From contig JBJXHB010000328.1 of assembly GCA_046160725.1 (NCBI GenBank), positions 1 through 6,963 on the forward strand: a DNA stretch of 6,963 nt, in the 5' to 3' direction. Positions 1 to 6,095 of the stretch are shown in pieces. A program made the position numbers and the translations under genes. Under the pieces are notes generated by a model. The model did not search any database and was not told the origin of the DNA. It saw only the letters and a list, made by a program, of their open reading frames with translations. The DNA is from JBJXHB01 sp046160725. GTDB taxonomy: Bacteria; Pseudomonadota; Gammaproteobacteria; Burkholderiales; Burkholderiaceae_C. Every line of letters starts with the position of its first letter. The stretch's first letter is position 1.

Positions 1-62
1 ACGGCCCGCAACGCATCGGCCAGGTGCTTCAGCCGGCCATAAACCGTCTGCCGCCCAGACTC
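1..62. other. Window edge downstream of the ProQ/FinO gene, no gene assigned
   Basis: These bases follow the stop codon of the minus-strand ProQ/FinO gene. On the minus strand the same frame stays open to the edge after the stop and would read ESGRQTVYGRLKHLADALRA. This looks protein-like but has no ATG or GTG start. The only minus-strand ATG here meets a stop after three codons. On the plus strand one frame stops at 40-42 and another at 108-110, so the end of a converging gene is also possible. The stretch is too short to decide. Confidence 0.2.
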
Positions 63-1496
63 CTAGCCGCGACGCGCGGCGGCCTCGGCGCGGGCCTGCT
101 GCAGCGTTGACTCCAGCGCTGGTTCCGTCAGTCCCTTCAGGGCACAGAAATTGGCGCGCGACAGCGTGGTGGTCTCCCAGGCCCGCAGCAGCCGTGCACG
201 GTCGCGCTGGGCCGGGTCGTCCGGCAAACGTGCGTCGGGTGACGGCTCGGCCAGGCCGGCGCGGTCCGGGCGAGGTGCGAACGCCTGCGATCGATCATGA
301 CGTGGCCGGTCCCGGTCATGGCGCTCGGGTCGCCCGGACTGCGGCGGCCGACCGTCGCGGGGGCCGCTGTCGAGGCGAGCCGGGCGGTCACCAGCGGGAC
401 GGAGGTCGCCTGGTGGCGGGCGCTGGCCCTGGGCAGGCCGCTCTTGCCGTTGAGGCCGGTCGCCTTGCGGTGGTCTCTCGCTTTGCGGTGGCCGATCACC
501 TTGCGGTGGCCGATCACCTTGCGGTGGTCTGGCACCTTGCGGCGGCCGGTCGCCTTGCGGTGGTCGGTCACTACGGGGTGGACGACCACCCTGAGGCGGG
601 CGGTCGCCTGGGCGGCCATCCCGGCGCGGCGGCCGGTCCGGCCGCGCGGCTGGATGGGCGCCCGTACGCGCGGCGACACCTTCCATGGCGGCCGGTGCGC
701 CGTCGATGGCCGGCGTCGCGGCCACTGGTGCGTCGGCAGCCGCGCGACGCGGGCCACGGCCATCGCCCCGCGGTGCACGATCAGCGCGCTCGCCACGTGC
801 GGCGCGCTGGGCGTCGCGTTGCGCGGCGATGCGGGCCTGGCGGATCTCCAGCCGCCGCGCCAGCTCGGCCTGCGCGGCATCGCGGTGCTCGGCCGCCACA
901 TCGCCAGCCGGCTGACCATCCAGGTCGACCCGATGCGTGGCGCTGGCCAGTGCCTTCAGGTAGGCATTGCCGGTGGTGTAGCGGTGCAGGAAGGGCGACA
1001 GCGACCGCCGCGTGAACACGCCCGGCGCGCGCAACTGGATGTCGGCCTGGATGCGCAGCTTCAGCGGCCGCGGCGCCTGACCCGATGCAAACAGGGCGGG
1101 GAAGTGCTGCGCCAGCAGCGCGGCGCAGGCCTCGACGGTCAGCTCCGGCGTCTTCGGTTCGGCGGGCGTGGGGGCGCCTTCGCCCACAGCGGCCGCTTCT
1201 GCGGGCTCTGGGCTTGCCTGCGCAACGGCAGGAGTTGCATCCGCCGCGGCGGCCAAGGCAGGCCCGGCGTCAGAACATCCATCGGCCGCAGCGGGACCGG
1301 TAGCAGGAACAGCAGCGGCATCAACGGCAGGAGCGGCACCAACGGCAGCAGTGTCCACAGCAGAAGTGGCGTCAGCGGCAGCAATGTCAGCGGCAGCAGC
1401 GTCAACAACCGTTGCCGCAGCCGCCTCGCCCGGCGGCGACGTCGGGTTCTGCAGCGCCGGGTCGGATTGGAGTTCGTTCATGTTCGGGTCGGGCAT
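63..1496 (-). CDS. ProQ/FinO-family RNA chaperone with long disordered flanks
   Basis: This is a predicted cytoplasmic RNA-binding protein of the ProQ/FinO family, whose members bind structured RNAs and stabilise or match sRNAs with mRNAs. From the chosen ATG it is 477 residues, about twice E. coli ProQ (232). Residues about 25-116 are Ala-rich. About 119-227 form the FinO domain, beginning LTVEACAALLAQHFPALF and including PLKLRIQADI and FTRRSLSPFLHRYTTGNAYL, followed by a basic helix. About 298-346 hold tandem hexapeptides close to PPQGDR within a longer Arg/Pro-rich stretch. About 425-477 form a separate tail with LSRANFCALKGLTE, which I recall from other Burkholderiales ProQ-like proteins. 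The start is uncertain: ATGs at 1529, 1496 and 1481 and a TTG at 1628 share the frame and none has a clear Shine-Dalgarno. I chose 1496 because it lies just before the Ala-rich segment. Family assignment is firm; RNA targets are unknown. Confidence 0.88.
   Translation of the reverse strand: MPDPNMNELQSDPALQNPTSPPGEAAAATVVDAAAADIAAADATSAVDTAAVGAAPAVDAAAVPATGPAAADGCSDAGPALAAAADATPAVAQASPEPAEAAAVGEGAPTPAEPKTPELTVEACAALLAQHFPALFASGQAPRPLKLRIQADIQLRAPGVFTRRSLSPFLHRYTTGNAYLKALASATHRVDLDGQPAGDVAAEHRDAAQAELARRLEIRQARIAAQRDAQRAARGERADRAPRGDGRGPRRAAADAPVAATPAIDGAPAAMEGVAARTGAHPAARPDRPPRRDGRPGDRPPQGGRPPRSDRPPQGDRPPQGARPPQGDRPPQGDRPPQSERPPQGDRPQRQERPAQGQRPPPGDLRPAGDRPARLDSGPRDGRPPQSGRPERHDRDRPRHDRSQAFAPRPDRAGLAEPSPDARLPDDPAQRDRARLLRAWETTTLSRANFCALKGLTEPALESTLQQARAEAAARRG
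461..604. repeat. 18-bp tandem repeat inside the ProQ/FinO gene
   Basis: About eight consecutive units of 18 bases follow the pattern CACCTTGCGGTGGCCGAT on the plus strand. The units at 479-496, 497-514, 515-532, 533-550 and 551-568 are the closest to one another, and the later units are more degenerate. Because 18 is a multiple of three, gain or loss of a unit keeps the frame and changes the number of PPQGDR-like hexapeptides. It lies inside the minus-strand coding sequence and has no spacers, so it is not a CRISPR array. Confidence 0.85.
1371..1400. repeat. Two tandem 15-bp units in the Ala-rich coding segment
   Basis: Two adjacent 15-base units, GTCAGCGGCAGCAAT at 1371-1385 and GTCAGCGGCAGCAGC at 1386-1400, differ at two bases. 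They are part of a looser run of GCN-type triplets at about 1300-1430, which encodes the Ala/Asp-rich N-terminal segment of the ProQ/FinO protein on the minus strand. This suggests the segment grew by in-frame duplication. Confidence 0.6.
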
Positions 1497-1639
1497 GTAC
1501 CGGTCACGGGCGCCTGGAAGGGGCGGCATTGTCGCCGTCGCGGCGGCAACGTGCACGGCGGCGGTCCTGCTTGACCTGCCGCAAGTCCTATACCCGCGCG
1601 ATGCCCACAATCGACGCCGACTGTTCAAGGAATCGCATC
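1497..1639. promoter_or_regulatory. Divergent promoter region between the ProQ/FinO and hemerythrin genes
   Basis: The two genes point away from each other, so both promoters should lie here unless the ProQ start is further upstream. The bases CCTATACC at 1587-1594 give a 4/6 match to a sigma-70 -10 box on either strand: TATACC on plus (1589-1594) and TATAGG on minus (1592-1587). Neither has a good -35 box at 16-18 bases. The plus-strand version would place transcription start near 1600, about 40 bases before the hemerythrin ATG. The minus-strand version would start near 1580. The positional argument is sound; the boxes are weak. Confidence 0.35.
1627..1632 (+). promoter_or_regulatory. Ribosome binding site of the hemerythrin gene
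   Basis: AAGGAA lies 7 bases before the ATG at 1640. It decides that start over the in-frame ATG at 1601, which has no such site, and over the long upstream open extension that runs antisense into the ProQ/FinO gene. Confidence 0.7.
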
Positions 1640-2152
1640 ATGGCCATGCCGATTGGAGAACTTCAAGGCCTGCAGCGCCCAGCGCGTCCGCGCCGCGCCG
1701 CCGTGCCGGCGATGCCGGAGATGGATGCACTGGACCGCACCCACCGCCGCATGCTGGACATGCTGGCGCAGATGGCCACCCTGATGAAGCGTCTGGATGA
1801 CGGGGACAACGGCGCCGAGGCGCGCCGCATCGCGCACGACCTGTGCCGCTTCTTCGCGCGCGAGGCCCGGCAGCACCATGCCGACGAGGAGCGCCTGGTG
1901 TTCCCGCAGCTGGTGGCGCGCGGCGATGCGGTGCTGACTCATCACGTCCTGCGGCTGCAGCAGGACCATGGCTGGCTGGAGGAGGACTGGTTCCAGATCG
2001 AGCCCCATCTTCAGGCGCTGGCCCAGGGCTATGGCGGATGCGACGTCGACCTGCTGCGCCATGCGCTGCCGGTCTTCGACGCCTTGCTGCGTGAACACAT
2101 CGCGTTGGAGGAGTCGATGATCTATCCGGCCGCGCGGGCGGCCCGGACATAG
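1640..2152 (+). CDS. Hemerythrin (HHE) domain diiron protein
   Basis: A 170-residue predicted cytoplasmic four-helix-bundle protein with one hemerythrin/HHE cation-binding domain, expected to hold a non-haem diiron site. Candidate ligands are H35, H80 with E84 (HxxxE), H110, and H153 with E157 (second HxxxE in REHIALEE). Spacings of 45, 4, 26, 43 and 4 residues nearly equal those I recall for the 4-His/2-Glu site of E. coli YtfE (45, 4, 27, 44, 4), which acts in repair of iron centres after nitrosative stress. The N-terminal ScdA_N domain of YtfE is absent; instead there is a short Arg/Pro-rich leader of about 25 residues. H79 next to H80 leaves a small doubt about register. Oxygen, NO or iron handling are all possible; the sequence does not settle which. 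A GC hairpin follows 42 bases after the stop. Confidence 0.88.
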   Translation: MAMPIGELQGLQRPARPRRAAVPAMPEMDALDRTHRRMLDMLAQMATLMKRLDDGDNGAEARRIAHDLCRFFAREARQHHADEERLVFPQLVARGDAVLTHHVLRLQQDHGWLEEDWFQIEPHLQALAQGYGGCDVDLLRHALPVFDALLREHIALEESMIYPAARAART

Positions 2153-2194
2153 GGCCGCGCCGACGCGACACCTTCAGTCGATGCCAGGCGACGG

Positions 2195-2211
2195 CCCGGG
2201 CCCAGCCCGGG
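2195..2211 (+). terminator. Strong GC hairpin after the hemerythrin gene
   Basis: CCCGGGC (2195-2201) and GCCCGGG (2205-2211) form a perfect 7-bp stem around a 3-base loop (CCA), 42 bases past the hemerythrin stop. The stem is entirely G/C. No run of T follows, so it is not a classical intrinsic terminator. It could slow RNA polymerase, protect a 3' end or help Rho-dependent termination. Confidence 0.4.
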
Positions 2212-2221
2212 ACCGGCCCGA

Positions 2222-2250
2222 TAGGCGGCGCATTTCGCATTGCCTACAGT
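2222..2250 (+). promoter_or_regulatory. Weak candidate promoter of the flavoprotein gene
   Basis: TACAGT at 2245-2250 matches 4/6 of the sigma-70 -10 consensus. TAGGCG at 2222-2227, 17 bases upstream, matches only 3/6 of a -35. Transcription from this -10 would begin at about 2257, next to the ATGs at 2255 and 2258, implying a leaderless or nearly leaderless mRNA. This fits the lack of a good ribosome binding site, but the call is tentative. Confidence 0.28.
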
Positions 2251-2257
2251 GGGCATG

Positions 2258-4696
2258 ATGAACCTGCCTACCCATGCGCGCGTCATCATCGTCGGCGGCG
2301 GCATCGCCGGCTGCTCCACGGCCTATCACCTCGCCCGCCTGGGCATCACCGACGTCCTGCTGCTGGAGCAGGGCAAGCTCACCAGCGGCACCACCTGGCA
2401 TGCGGCCGGGCTCGTGGGCCAGATGCGGCCCAACCGCACGATGACCGCGATGAGCAAGTACGGCATCGGGCTGTATGCGACGCTGGAGGCGGAGACCGGC
2501 CTGGCCACCGGCTGGAAGGCCTGCGGCAGCGTCAACGTCGCCCGCACGCCCGAGCGCTGGGCGCTGATGAAGAAGCAGGCCGCGCTGGCCCGCGGATTCG
2601 GCGTCGAGGTGCACCTGATTTCGCCGCGCGAGGCCGGCGAGCGCTGCCCGGTGCTGCGCACCGACGACCTGCTGGGCGCGCAGTGGATCCCCGGCGACGG
2701 CAAGGCCAACCCCGCTGACCTGTGCATGAGCCTGGCCAAGGGCGCGCGCAACCGCGGCGCCCGGCTGGTGGAGAGCGTGGAGGTCACGGCGGTGCGCACC
2801 GTACCCGCCGGCAGCGGCCGGCGCGTGGCCGGCGTGCGCGCGCGGGTCGACGGCGCGGAGGTGGAGATTGCATGCGACGTGCTCGTCAACTGCGCCGGGC
2901 AGTGGGCGCGACAGTTCGGTGCGCTGGCCGGCGTCACCGTGCCGCTGTATTCGGCCGAGCATTTCTACATCGTCACCGACCGCATCGCCGGCGTGCAGCC
3001 GTCGATGCCGGTGGTGCGCGACCCGGACGGCTTCATCTACTACAAGGAGGAGGTCGGCGGCCTGGTGATGGGCGGCTTCGAGCCGCAGGCCAAGCCCTGG
3101 GCGGTGGACCCGATACCGGCGGACTTCCAGTTCCAGCTGCTGGCCGAGGACTGGGACCAGTTCGAGGTGTTGATGACCCATGCCATCCACCGCACGCCCT
3201 GCCTGGAAACCGCACCAGTCAAGATGTTGCTGAACGGGCCCGAGAGCTTCACGCCAGACGGCAACTTCATCGTCGGCGAGGCACCCGGCCTGCGCGACTA
3301 CTACGTCTGCGCCGGCTTCAACTCCGCCGGCATTGCCAACTCCGGTGGCGCGGGCCAGCTGATCGCACAGTGGATCGAGCGCGGCGAGGCGCCCTGCGAC
3401 CTGTGGGAGGTCGACGTGCGCCGCTTCGGGCCCTATGCCGGCAATCGGCGGCAGCTGGCGCAGCGCACCGCCGAGACCCTGGGCCTGCACTACGCCATGC
3501 GCTGGCCGCGCCAGGAGCTGGAGACCGTGCGGCCGCTGCGCACCAGCCCGCTGTACGACGCCCTGGCGGCCCGCGGCGCCGAGTTCGGCAGCAAGAACGG
3601 CTGGGAGCGCGTCAACTACTTCCGGCCGCAGGGCCAGGCCCGGCCGCCGTACGGGCTGGGGCAGCCCGGCTGGCTGTCCTGGGTGCAGCGCGAGATGCGC
3701 GCCGTGCGCGAGGCGGCGGCGCTGTTCGACCAGACCAGCTTCGGCAAGCTGCTGGTGCAGGGCCGCGACGCCTGCGCGCTGCTGCAGCGCCTGTGCGCCA
3801 ACGACGTGGACATGGCGACCGACCGCATGGTCTACACCGCCCTGTTGAACGCCCGCGGCGGCTTCGAGAGCGACCTGACGGTGATCCGCCAGGGGCCGCA
3901 GCGCTTCCTGGTGGTCACGGGCTCGGCGCAGCCGCAGCGCGACGCCGACTGGATCGAGCGCCACATCGGCGCCGACGAGCATGTGGTGGTCACCGACGTG
4001 TCGGCGCTGTACAGCGTGCTGTCGGTGATGGGGCCGCATGCCGCCGAGCTGCTGCGCCGGGTGAGCCCCGACGACCTGTCGCCGGCCGGACTGAAGTTCT
4101 CGCACACCCGGGAGATCGACCTCGGCCTGGCCCGGGTGCGCGCGGCGCGCATGAGCTATGTCGGTGGCCCTGGCTGGGAGTTGTACGTGCCGATCGAGCA
4201 GGCGCGCCACGTGCATGCCGCCCTGCACGACGCGGCCGAAGGTCTCGGCCTGGTGGACGCCGGTTACTACGCCATCGATGCCCTGCGCGTCGAGGCCGGG
4301 CGGCGGGCCTGGGGCGCGGAGCTGGGGCCCGACGAGACGCCGTGGGAGGCCGGCCTGCAGTTCGCCGTCAAGCTGGACAAGGGCATGGACTTCATCGGCC
4401 GCGACGCACTCTTGCGCGCGCAAGGGCAGCCGCTGCGCAAGAAGCTGCTGGCCTTCGTGCTGGACGAGCCGCAGCCCTGGATATGGGGTGGCGAGCCGAT
4501 CGAGATCGACGGCGCCACGGTGGGTGAGCTGTCGTCGGCCGGCTGGGGCCATGCCGCCGGCCGCTGCGTGGCCCTGGGCTATGTGCGCGGCGCGCCGGCG
4601 CAGGCCGTGCACACCGGCACGCCCGTGCGCATCGACCTGTGGGGAGAGCCGGTGGCGGCCCGGGCATGGGACCGCTGGACGCCGCCGGTGCGCTAG
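2258..4696 (+). CDS. FAD-dependent dimethylglycine/sarcosine dehydrogenase-like protein (DAO-GcvT fusion)
   Basis: An 812-residue cytoplasmic flavoprotein of the dimethylglycine/sarcosine dehydrogenase family, which oxidatively removes an N-methyl group and passes the one-carbon unit to tetrahydrofolate. Domains in order: FAD-binding DAO, about 4-370, with VIIVGGGIAG (GxGxxG, G13-G18); FAO_M linker, about 372-430; GcvT folate-binding domain, about 435-710; GcvT_C, about 725-808. H48 in GTTWHAAGL matches the histidine that carries covalent FAD in this family. H235 and Y261/Y262 fall where the family has active-site His and Tyr. D539 in GGFESDLTV aligns with the conserved acidic residue of the folate site, and AWGAELGPDETPWEAGL is typical of the family. 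Length is normal and no domain is broken. ATG 2258 was chosen over the adjacent ATG 2255 and a TTG at 2240; none has a strong Shine-Dalgarno. Sarcosine, dimethylglycine or another N-methyl amine could be the substrate; no etf, glyA or gcv partner lies in view. Confidence 0.9.
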   Translation: MNLPTHARVIIVGGGIAGCSTAYHLARLGITDVLLLEQGKLTSGTTWHAAGLVGQMRPNRTMTAMSKYGIGLYATLEAETGLATGWKACGSVNVARTPERWALMKKQAALARGFGVEVHLISPREAGERCPVLRTDDLLGAQWIPGDGKANPADLCMSLAKGARNRGARLVESVEVTAVRTVPAGSGRRVAGVRARVDGAEVEIACDVLVNCAGQWARQFGALAGVTVPLYSAEHFYIVTDRIAGVQPSMPVVRDPDGFIYYKEEVGGLVMGGFEPQAKPWAVDPIPADFQFQLLAEDWDQFEVLMTHAIHRTPCLETAPVKMLLNGPESFTPDGNFIVGEAPGLRDYYVCAGFNSAGIANSGGAGQLIAQWIERGEAPCDLWEVDVRRFGPYAGNRRQLAQRTAETLGLHYAMRWPRQELETVRPLRTSPLYDALAARGAEFGSKNGWERVNYFRPQGQARPPYGLGQPGWLSWVQREMRAVREAAALFDQTSFGKLLVQGRDACALLQRLCANDVDMATDRMVYTALLNARGGFESDLTVIRQGPQRFLVVTGSAQPQRDADWIERHIGADEHVVVTDVSALYSVLSVMGPHAAELLRRVSPDDLSPAGLKFSHTREIDLGLARVRAARMSYVGGPGWELYVPIEQARHVHAALHDAAEGLGLVDAGYYAIDALRVEAGRRAWGAELGPDETPWEAGLQFAVKLDKGMDFIGRDALLRAQGQPLRKKLLAFVLDEPQPWIWGGEPIEIDGATVGELSSAGWGHAAGRCVALGYVRGAPAQAVHTGTPVRIDLWGEPVAARAWDRWTPPVR

Positions 4697-4851
4697 CCCA
4701 TCGGCCGGGCCCGACCTGGCGAAATCTAGGTACCTCGCGGTGAAATACGGGTGCGGCGCACCGTTGGCGTGCGCGCTTTGAAACCACAGACTGGCGCTTC
4801 GTCGACCGCGGCCTGCACGTCGACTTCTGAAATGAATGTCAAGGAGACGAC
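4697..4851 (+). other. Intergenic spacer upstream of the exported hydrolase
   Basis: This 155-base gap lies between the flavoprotein and hydrolase genes. It holds an 8-base palindrome AGGTACCT (4728-4735), a 5-bp hairpin GGTGC-GGC-GCACC (4750-4762) with no T-run, and two GTCGAC sites (4801-4806 and 4819-4824). TTGGCG at 4764-4769 with CAGACT 17 bases further on is a poor promoter match. A seven-codon mini-ORF starts at 4832 and ends by overlapping the hydrolase ATG. The size suggests the hydrolase has its own promoter, but I cannot place it. Confidence 0.4.
4841..4846 (+). promoter_or_regulatory. Ribosome binding site of the hydrolase gene
   Basis: AAGGAG lies 5 bases before the ATG at 4852. 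It is the strongest Shine-Dalgarno in the window and fixes the start, which also gives a well-formed signal peptide. Confidence 0.85.
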
Positions 4852-6066
4852 ATGACCTGCCAGCACCTTCTGTCGGTTCGACACACCGTAGCCGTGGTGA
4901 TCGGCTTCGCGGCCCTCGCGGCCACGCCCGCCCATGCACTGGACCTGCCGCCAGGTTGCGTCGAGGCTGTACCCGTGACCTGCCGCTACCAGCCGTCGCG
5001 AACCTATGCCGTCGGCGAGATGGACCTCTTCATGGTCGATCCTTCGCGGTCCAACCACCTGATCCCGTTCCGCGTGCGCTATCCGATCGGTGCCACGGGC
5101 GCGTTGCCCGTCGTGCTTTGGAGCCATGGAGGCAGCACCACGAGCATCACCCACCAGACGTCACAGGGTGTGCCGGTCAGCAATGGCCAGACCGGCAGCG
5201 AGCGGCGTGGCCGCAGCTTCGCGGCCGCCGGCTATGTCGTGGTTCACATCGGACGCCTTTCGGTGCGTGACGCGACGCTCACCCAGTCCCAGCTCGACGA
5301 TTGCCGCCGCATTGGCATCGGTCGTCTCGCCCGCGTCGACAACGACCCGCAGACCGACCCCCGCGCGCTGTGCAGAGAGTTCATCGGCTGGCATGTATAC
5401 GGCCCGCAGAACGTCGCCTTTGTTGCCGGCCACCTGGGCTTGCTGCAGGCGGCCATGCCCCGAGACTTCGGCGCGTCACTGGACCGTGATCGTTTGGTGG
5501 TCGGGGGTTGGTCCGGCGGCACACAGGCGGTCATGAACATTGCTGGCGCCGCCCAGCGCTGGGCGCCGGTGCGCCCGTTCACCGTGGGCCTGTCACAGCC
5601 CGCGGTGTCGGTGCCGGGCGTGGTGGCCTTCTTTGCGGATGCGCCACGCCGCCCGAGCTTCATCGAGGACGCGGGCGATAGCGGCTTCCAGGACGACACC
5701 CTGTTCGAGATCGGACGCCGACCCTTCCTGTTCAACTCCGGAAAGAACGACGTTGGCCCGGACGTGGCGCCGACCACGGCCCGCACCTTGCCCTGGATGA
5801 GCGCCATGCCCGGCGGAAAGGTGCTGGCATGGGACCGCACCGGAGTTGCCAACCATGCGACCGTCGATCTGGGCGATGTCGACCAGGGGCAGCAAGTCGG
5901 CTGCGTGCCGGGAACCGGCCAGGTCGAGCTGTGCCTGGCCTATGCGGACCTCGGGTTGGCCTTTCTCGATGCCGTGGTGAAGCGGCGCCCGGAGGCTGTC
6001 CGTTGGATGGCCTCGGACGCGCTGCAGGTGCTGGCGGACCGCAAGATCGAGTTGCACCGGCGCTGA
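4852..6066 (+). CDS. Exported alpha/beta hydrolase (serine esterase-like)
   Basis: A 404-residue predicted secreted or periplasmic hydrolase. Residues 1-29 look like a Sec signal peptide: charged start, hydrophobic core VAVVIGFAALAA, and AHA before a cut at about 29/30. The alpha/beta-hydrolase fold shows in PFRVRYP (72-78), the oxyanion-loop-like LWSHGG (89-94), and the nucleophile elbow GGWSGG (218-223) with S221 as predicted catalytic serine. H335 in NHATVDL and D300 or D304 in SGKNDVGPD are the best guesses for the other triad members. The mature protein has six cysteines in three close pairs (36/44, 151/174, 351/361), suggesting disulfides and an extracytoplasmic location. The look is of the broad chlorophyllase, PAF-acetylhydrolase and dienelactone-hydrolase group, with an ester or lipid substrate likely; no specific enzyme is recognised. 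Its stop codon lies within an inverted repeat shared with the converging PEP-CTERM gene. Confidence 0.82.
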   Translation: MTCQHLLSVRHTVAVVIGFAALAATPAHALDLPPGCVEAVPVTCRYQPSRTYAVGEMDLFMVDPSRSNHLIPFRVRYPIGATGALPVVLWSHGGSTTSITHQTSQGVPVSNGQTGSERRGRSFAAAGYVVVHIGRLSVRDATLTQSQLDDCRRIGIGRLARVDNDPQTDPRALCREFIGWHVYGPQNVAFVAGHLGLLQAAMPRDFGASLDRDRLVVGGWSGGTQAVMNIAGAAQRWAPVRPFTVGLSQPAVSVPGVVAFFADAPRRPSFIEDAGDSGFQDDTLFEIGRRPFLFNSGKNDVGPDVAPTTARTLPWMSAMPGGKVLAWDRTGVANHATVDLGDVDQGQQVGCVPGTGQVELCLAYADLGLAFLDAVVKRRPEAVRWMASDALQVLADRKIELHRR

Positions 6067-6078
6067 GCACCGGCGCTG
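6054..6078. repeat. 12-bp tandem repeat across the hydrolase stop codon
   Basis: GCACCGGCGCTG occurs at 6054-6065 and again at 6067-6078, separated by one base. The first copy encodes the last residues of the hydrolase and the first two bases of its TGA. The second copy lies in the gap before the converging gene, as though the 3' end was duplicated by slippage. Confidence 0.7.
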
Positions 6079-6095
6079 CCGCAACCGCTCAGCGC
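6060..6095. terminator. Inverted repeat covering both convergent stop codons
   Basis: GCGCTGAGC (6060-6068) and GCTCAGCGC (6087-6095) are perfect 9-bp complements around an 18-base loop. The left arm holds the hydrolase TGA (6064-6066) and the right arm the TGA of the minus-strand PEP-CTERM gene (6089-6091, read in reverse). A hairpin between convergent genes can serve transcripts from both sides. No T-run flanks it, so intrinsic termination is uncertain and the repeat may owe something to similar gene ends. Confidence 0.45.

Noticed and set aside
461..604. CRISPR-like array
   Set aside because: The units are contiguous with no unique spacers and encode in-frame hexapeptides.
297..1574. 425-codon plus-strand open frame opposite the ProQ/FinO gene, and the other long frames there
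   Set aside because: The translation is low-complexity and lacks any domain, while the minus strand holds a clear FinO domain. Few stops are expected opposite GC-rich coding DNA.
1571..1594. TTGACC plus TATACC as a sigma-70 promoter for the hemerythrin gene
   Set aside because: The boxes are only 12 bases apart, too short for a normal 16-18 base spacer.
1412..1639. In-frame upstream extension of the hemerythrin gene
   Set aside because: It would overlap the ProQ start region, has no domain content, and the Shine-Dalgarno at 1627-1632 supports ATG 1640.
1168..1800. Ala-rich plus-strand frame running through the divergent region into the hemerythrin gene
   Set aside because: It is antisense to the ProQ Ala-rich segment and out of frame with the HHE protein, with no ribosome site.
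4750..4762. Hairpin GGTGC-GGC-GCACC as a terminator of the flavoprotein gene
   Set aside because: The stem is only 5 bp and no T-run follows.
2174..4939. 921-codon minus-strand open frame opposite the flavoprotein
   Set aside because: It is a shadow of the strong third-position G/C bias in the true gene; its His/Ala/Gln/Arg-rich product has no recognisable domain.
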